Of a stretch of DNA of 64,000 nt, positions 60,939-64,000 are shown piece by piece. Position 1 is the stretch's first letter, and each line of letters starts with the position of its first letter. The position numbers and the translations under genes are program-made. Source of the DNA: Pristionchus mayeri (taxonomy: Eukaryota; Nematoda; Chromadorea; Rhabditida; Neodiplogasteridae). The stretch spans positions 32,312,758-32,376,757 of the forward strand of contig BTRK01000001.1 in assembly GCA_036245805.1 (NCBI GenBank), given 5' to 3'. A model generated the notes under the pieces. The model had not been told where the DNA came from and searched no databases. It worked only from the letters and a program-made list of their open reading frames with translations.

Positions 60939-61011
60939 ACTCTCTTTAGTCTGCACGCTCTCTCGCCGGTCAGAGAAACGAGAGATCATGCAAATTGAAG
61001 AGAGTCCGACC
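60939..61011. repeat. Short hairpin, CTCTCTCG family
   Basis: Left arm GACTCTCTTTAGTCTGCACG plus CTCTCTCG, right arm CGAGAGATCATGCAAATTGA plus AGAGAGTC, loop CCGGTCAGAGAAA. Confidence 0.75.
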
Positions 61012-61609
61012 ATTGCTCCCACGGTATTATCATTAAGATTAAATGATATTTACCCCTTTGGTTAAAAGCCGAAAACTCGGTAAAGCGACGGATGCTGAAT
61101 ACTGTTGTAGGAATTGCTCGTGCAGCGAGGGTCTATCGAAAACGATGTCGATATCGATTGAATCGATTTTTGCCTTGGCAAGGATCGAGAAGAACCTAAA
61201 GCTCATACTCATTAAAATGAATTTTTAAAAAAATAAAATAACGGTGCCTTCGGGAAGATCATCAAGCAATTGCTGGTGAAAAGTTGTAGCGGAAATCGAG
61301 GAACAGCACTCGATAACTCGCGGAGATTAATTTCACACCGGTTTTAACTTTAAAAAGCATATCGCGAGTGATGGTAAACCTCGACTTCCCACCACCACCG
61401 CACCATCACTCCATACATTGCTTCGTATTAAATTAAGGAAAAAGGATACAAGTTGAAATATTGAAGATTGCAAATTTCTATTCACCTCTGTTTGGCGTCG
61501 GGAAGATGTTCGTCGAAAACATTCGAGTTTACGCGAATAGACGAAATTGCGCGTGATGCAGTGAAGCTTTCCAAGAAATCAAGAACAGTCTGTCCTATTA
61601 AAACCTAAA

Positions 61610-62098
61610 TACAGTACGTGCTAATCGCCTTGACCATGTGCGTGCGCCGCGCTGCGCGGCGGCGTGCGGCTTACGCGGATTGATTTTGCGGGATGAATAT
61701 TATTTTTCACGATTCGAACCTATTACTTTCGAATTCTCCGTAAAATTTGCCATCGGAAGGAGTATTCATTCATATTTTTAAAGATATATTTATATTTATA
61801 AATCAATATTTTGAATGCGGAATTTCTGCACCCTACCGTAATCTCACTTTACGATAGCGACAGTATCGCAAACTGGGATTACGGTAGGTTGCAGCATTAC
61901 AGAATTCAAAATATTGATTTCTTTTTCTAAAAATATGAATGAATAGTCCTTCCGATGCGAAATTTTACGGAGAATTCGAAAATAATAGGTTCGAATCGTG
62001 AAAAGCAATATTCTTTACGCAAAATCAATCCGCGCAAGCCGCGCTCCGCCGCGCAGCGCCGCGCACGCACATGACCAAGGCGATTAGCACGTACTGTA
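61610..62098. mobile_element. 489 bp palindromic MITE
   Basis: Ends TACAGTACGTGCTAATCGCC and its complement. Arms of over 200 bp meet at a centre holding the inverted TACCGTAATC/GATTACGGTA words. TA at the ends suggests the Tc1/mariner superfamily. The arm starts are very GC-rich (GCGCCGCG). Confidence 0.88.
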
Positions 62099-62410
62099 TA
62101 TGTTTTCGTTGGATTATCATATTACGTGATCAAAACCGAATATATGGAGAGTGATTGGCAGCTGAATCTGGTTAGTAGGTCGAGTAGCCGATTTGTGAAA
62201 TCTTTAGTGATTTCGCGATGCTCCGTCTGAGCTCTGATTGTGGGTAATGTGTCACTTCTTCAACTCACAACGGGTGAAAACGGCGTTCGTTTTTGCATCC
62301 TCTTAAAAAGTCCCGACCCAAGCCACGGTCATCTGTAGTCGCTCGTAGTGCTAAGATCAACAGCGACTTCATGATTATTTCTCTGAATTAGTTGTTTTAC
62401 AATAGAAATC

Positions 62411-63049
62411 GGCTCTGTACGGATATCGAGGTCCCAATCGTTTAACGAGGTCCCAATGGGCCCCCCTGGATTAACGAGGTCCCATTCGGAATATTTAGGT
62501 CCCAATCGTTTTTGTTTGTTTATATTGTTTTACTCCATGTAAACGCACACACTCGAGTTACTAGCCGTGTCAGGGAATTGTGGGTTCGTTGGTGTTCTCA
62601 TCTCATGATCTGTGTTCTCCATTTTCCCTTGGGCATAATCCAGCGCTTTGGACACAATCAACCTCCGTTCGTAGCCTGGAGCAATACCGACGAACATCAA
62701 CGATCACAAAGATAAGCAGGAAGATGAGGTAGAAACAGATTACTTCGATGCACGTTGATACCACAACTGATCTACTCCACTTAATGAGCAGTGGGAGGGG
62801 CAAAGCGGGAAGGAGGGGGCATGGGAACTTAATGAACACTAAGATAGCAGTGAGGTACTCTGCTGAATGTGATCTCAAATCTAGTATTTTTGCATAATAA
62901 TGATAACATTTTACGTATTTAAATTTTACAACAAAAAAAAGTGATTGGGACCTCGATAATCCGATTCGGACCTCGTTAATGGTTCGAATCCATTCGGACC
63001 TCGTTAACTCGGTAGATTTCCATTGGGACCTCGATATCCGTACAGAGTC
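62411..63049. mobile_element. 639 bp element with 8 bp duplication and subterminal repeats
   Basis: TIRs are GGCTCTGTACGGATATCGAG and, on the other strand, GACTCTGTACGGATATCGAG. The 8 bp target duplication TAGAAATC is perfect (62403-62410 and 63050-63057). Inside each end the motif TTAACGAGGTCC or a variant (ATCGAGGTCCCAAT) is repeated three to four times. The middle has no transposase. The superfamily is not clear: hAT and other 8 bp-duplication groups are possible. Confidence 0.85.
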
Positions 63050-63213
63050 TAGAAATCACTTCATATGTTTAAACTTTCTGTACCACAGCAAATTATACCT
63101 ATATCAATAATACGTGAAAACAACTCTCGTACTTGCAACAACTAGATAAGCGGGTAGATAAACGTAGAGACCGCAGGGTGGGTGACCGAATTGCTTTGGC
63201 AGGGCCATTTGTG

Positions 63214-63245
63214 GGTCTAATGTATCCCTTTGGGGATACATTAGA
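63214..63245. repeat. Short perfect hairpin
   Basis: Arms GTCTAATGTATCCC and GGGATACATTAGAC around TTTG. Confidence 0.9.
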
Positions 63246-64000
63246 CATACTTTCATACTTTTTGACGTTTGGAGATATCATATCGTTGACTCGAGTTATG
63301 GCCCAAAAACACCTCGAAAGAGTCACAACGGAAAGGGAGTCGAAATCGGGACGAGAGCGAAGTGGGCGGAGTCCGCTCTGCCTGGTTTCTCCAAAACTTT
63401 GAGCATAGCTTCGCATCGAGCTTGCTCGAGGATGAGAGGAAAGGCAGAGGTCCTCAAGAACGCGCGCTCTCTGCACACGCCGGGTGAGAGATAAGCGAGC
63501 AAGTAGAGAGGAAGCACCGCCCCTTTGCAGTTCTATTAGCGCACGCTCTTTAACCTTTGAAATTAAATGATTAATCGGAAAAAAATCCAAAAAATACGTT
63601 CTCGGTGTCAATCGGCGCCTAAAATCAGGGACTATCCATCGCACCATGCCCGTGTTAAGAATTATCGTCGGAACCTTTTCATTCCCCTATCATGGACCCT
63701 AAATCGGTATTTTTTAGATATTTCTGATTAGATAATGCATGACGGGCATCCTGTCGATTATAGACACTAGTCAGACGTACCCAAAAATATTTTTTCCATA
63801 TTTTTTGGATAAGTATTCGCTGCGTCATTTCAAGAACCAGATTTCGACGCGCCTCTTTCTCCTCCTAAGTGGGAGGAGCCTGCGGTCTCTAGATAAACGC
63901 AAATATATTGTAATTTTGTCACATGAACTATGCGGAGAGTAGACGCCGTCAGTTTACGAACATACGGTCGTGTAACTTTTGACAGAGCTAAGAGCCCGTG

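Larger units (their letters stand above)
59234..64000. other. Gene-free, repeat-rich end of the window
   Basis: No exon chain was recognised. Contents: inverted repeat 59481-59990, hairpin 60939-61011, palindromic element 61610-62098, element with 8 bp duplication 62411-63049, and a short hairpin at 63214-63245. The longest ORFs (175 and 182 codons) overlap repeats or have no coding character. Confidence 0.55.

Noticed and set aside
62970..62992. tRNA-like GGTTCGAATCC word
   Set aside because: It resembles a B box, but no acceptor stem, D arm or anticodon arm can be built around it; it is part of a transposon end. The same holds for the words at 61720 and 61977.
63099..63647. 182 codon minus-strand ORF and an overlapping plus-strand ORF
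   Set aside because: Open frames on both strands over the same region, a hairpin inside, and no recognisable domain. Likely composition-driven or repeat-derived.
1..64000. Bacterial-type operons, CRISPR arrays, ribosome binding sites, rRNA
   Set aside because: The exon-intron gene structure is eukaryotic. No regularly spaced direct repeats with unique spacers and no rRNA-like sequence were seen.

Overview
This window looks like nuclear DNA of a free-living nematode, most likely a diplogastrid such as Pristionchus; the genus is an inference. The evidence is many small exons with short GT-AG introns, splice-acceptor-like sites directly before start codons (as expected for spliced-leader trans-splicing), AATAAA signals close behind stop codons, MATH-BTB paralogues, a lustrin-type cysteine-rich secreted protein, and many non-autonomous DNA transposons. 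Gene models were built by hand by joining exons where reading phase agrees across every junction; no database search was possible.

Layout. 1-1752 (+): 3' part of a cysteine-rich type I membrane protein gene. 2326-5323 (-): eleven-exon gene for a single-pass membrane protein. 5.3-8.3 kb: intergenic, with a ~140 bp tandem repeat and a hAT-type MITE inserted in another MITE. 8360-11490 (-): four-helix membrane protein. 11.5-21.5 kb: gene-poor and repeat-rich, with hairpin elements and a mariner-like element nested in another inverted-repeat element. 21.58-21.93 kb (+): small membrane protein. 22.3-23.5 kb: LINE debris with nested MITEs. 23821-24940 (-): small tetraspan protein. 26045-28152 (-): intact MATH-BTB gene. 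29157-38502 (+): 32-exon secreted lustrin/EB-type protein of 992 residues. 39399-43338 (+): small MAGUK-like SH3/guanylate-kinase protein. 43841-50081 (+): SLC22-type organic solute transporter of 593 residues. 50449-53146 (+): second MATH-BTB gene, with a defective splice donor. 53.5-56.6 kb: LINE fragment, a perfect 57 bp palindrome, a 1.35 kb foldback element and a 303 bp MITE. 56817-59233 (+): third MATH-BTB copy, apparently decaying. 59.2-64 kb: no gene recognised; inverted-repeat elements, including one with an 8 bp target duplication.

The four plus-strand genes from 29 to 53 kb lie close together (gaps of about 900, 500 and 370 bp), each downstream one with an acceptor-like site before its ATG, so they could form an operon-like cluster. 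Their products (secreted matrix-type protein, scaffold, transporter, ubiquitin-ligase adaptor) do not suggest one pathway. The most striking content is the transposon landscape: several MITE families with readable target-site duplications, three separate cases of element-in-element nesting, and a family of short hairpins spread through noncoding DNA.
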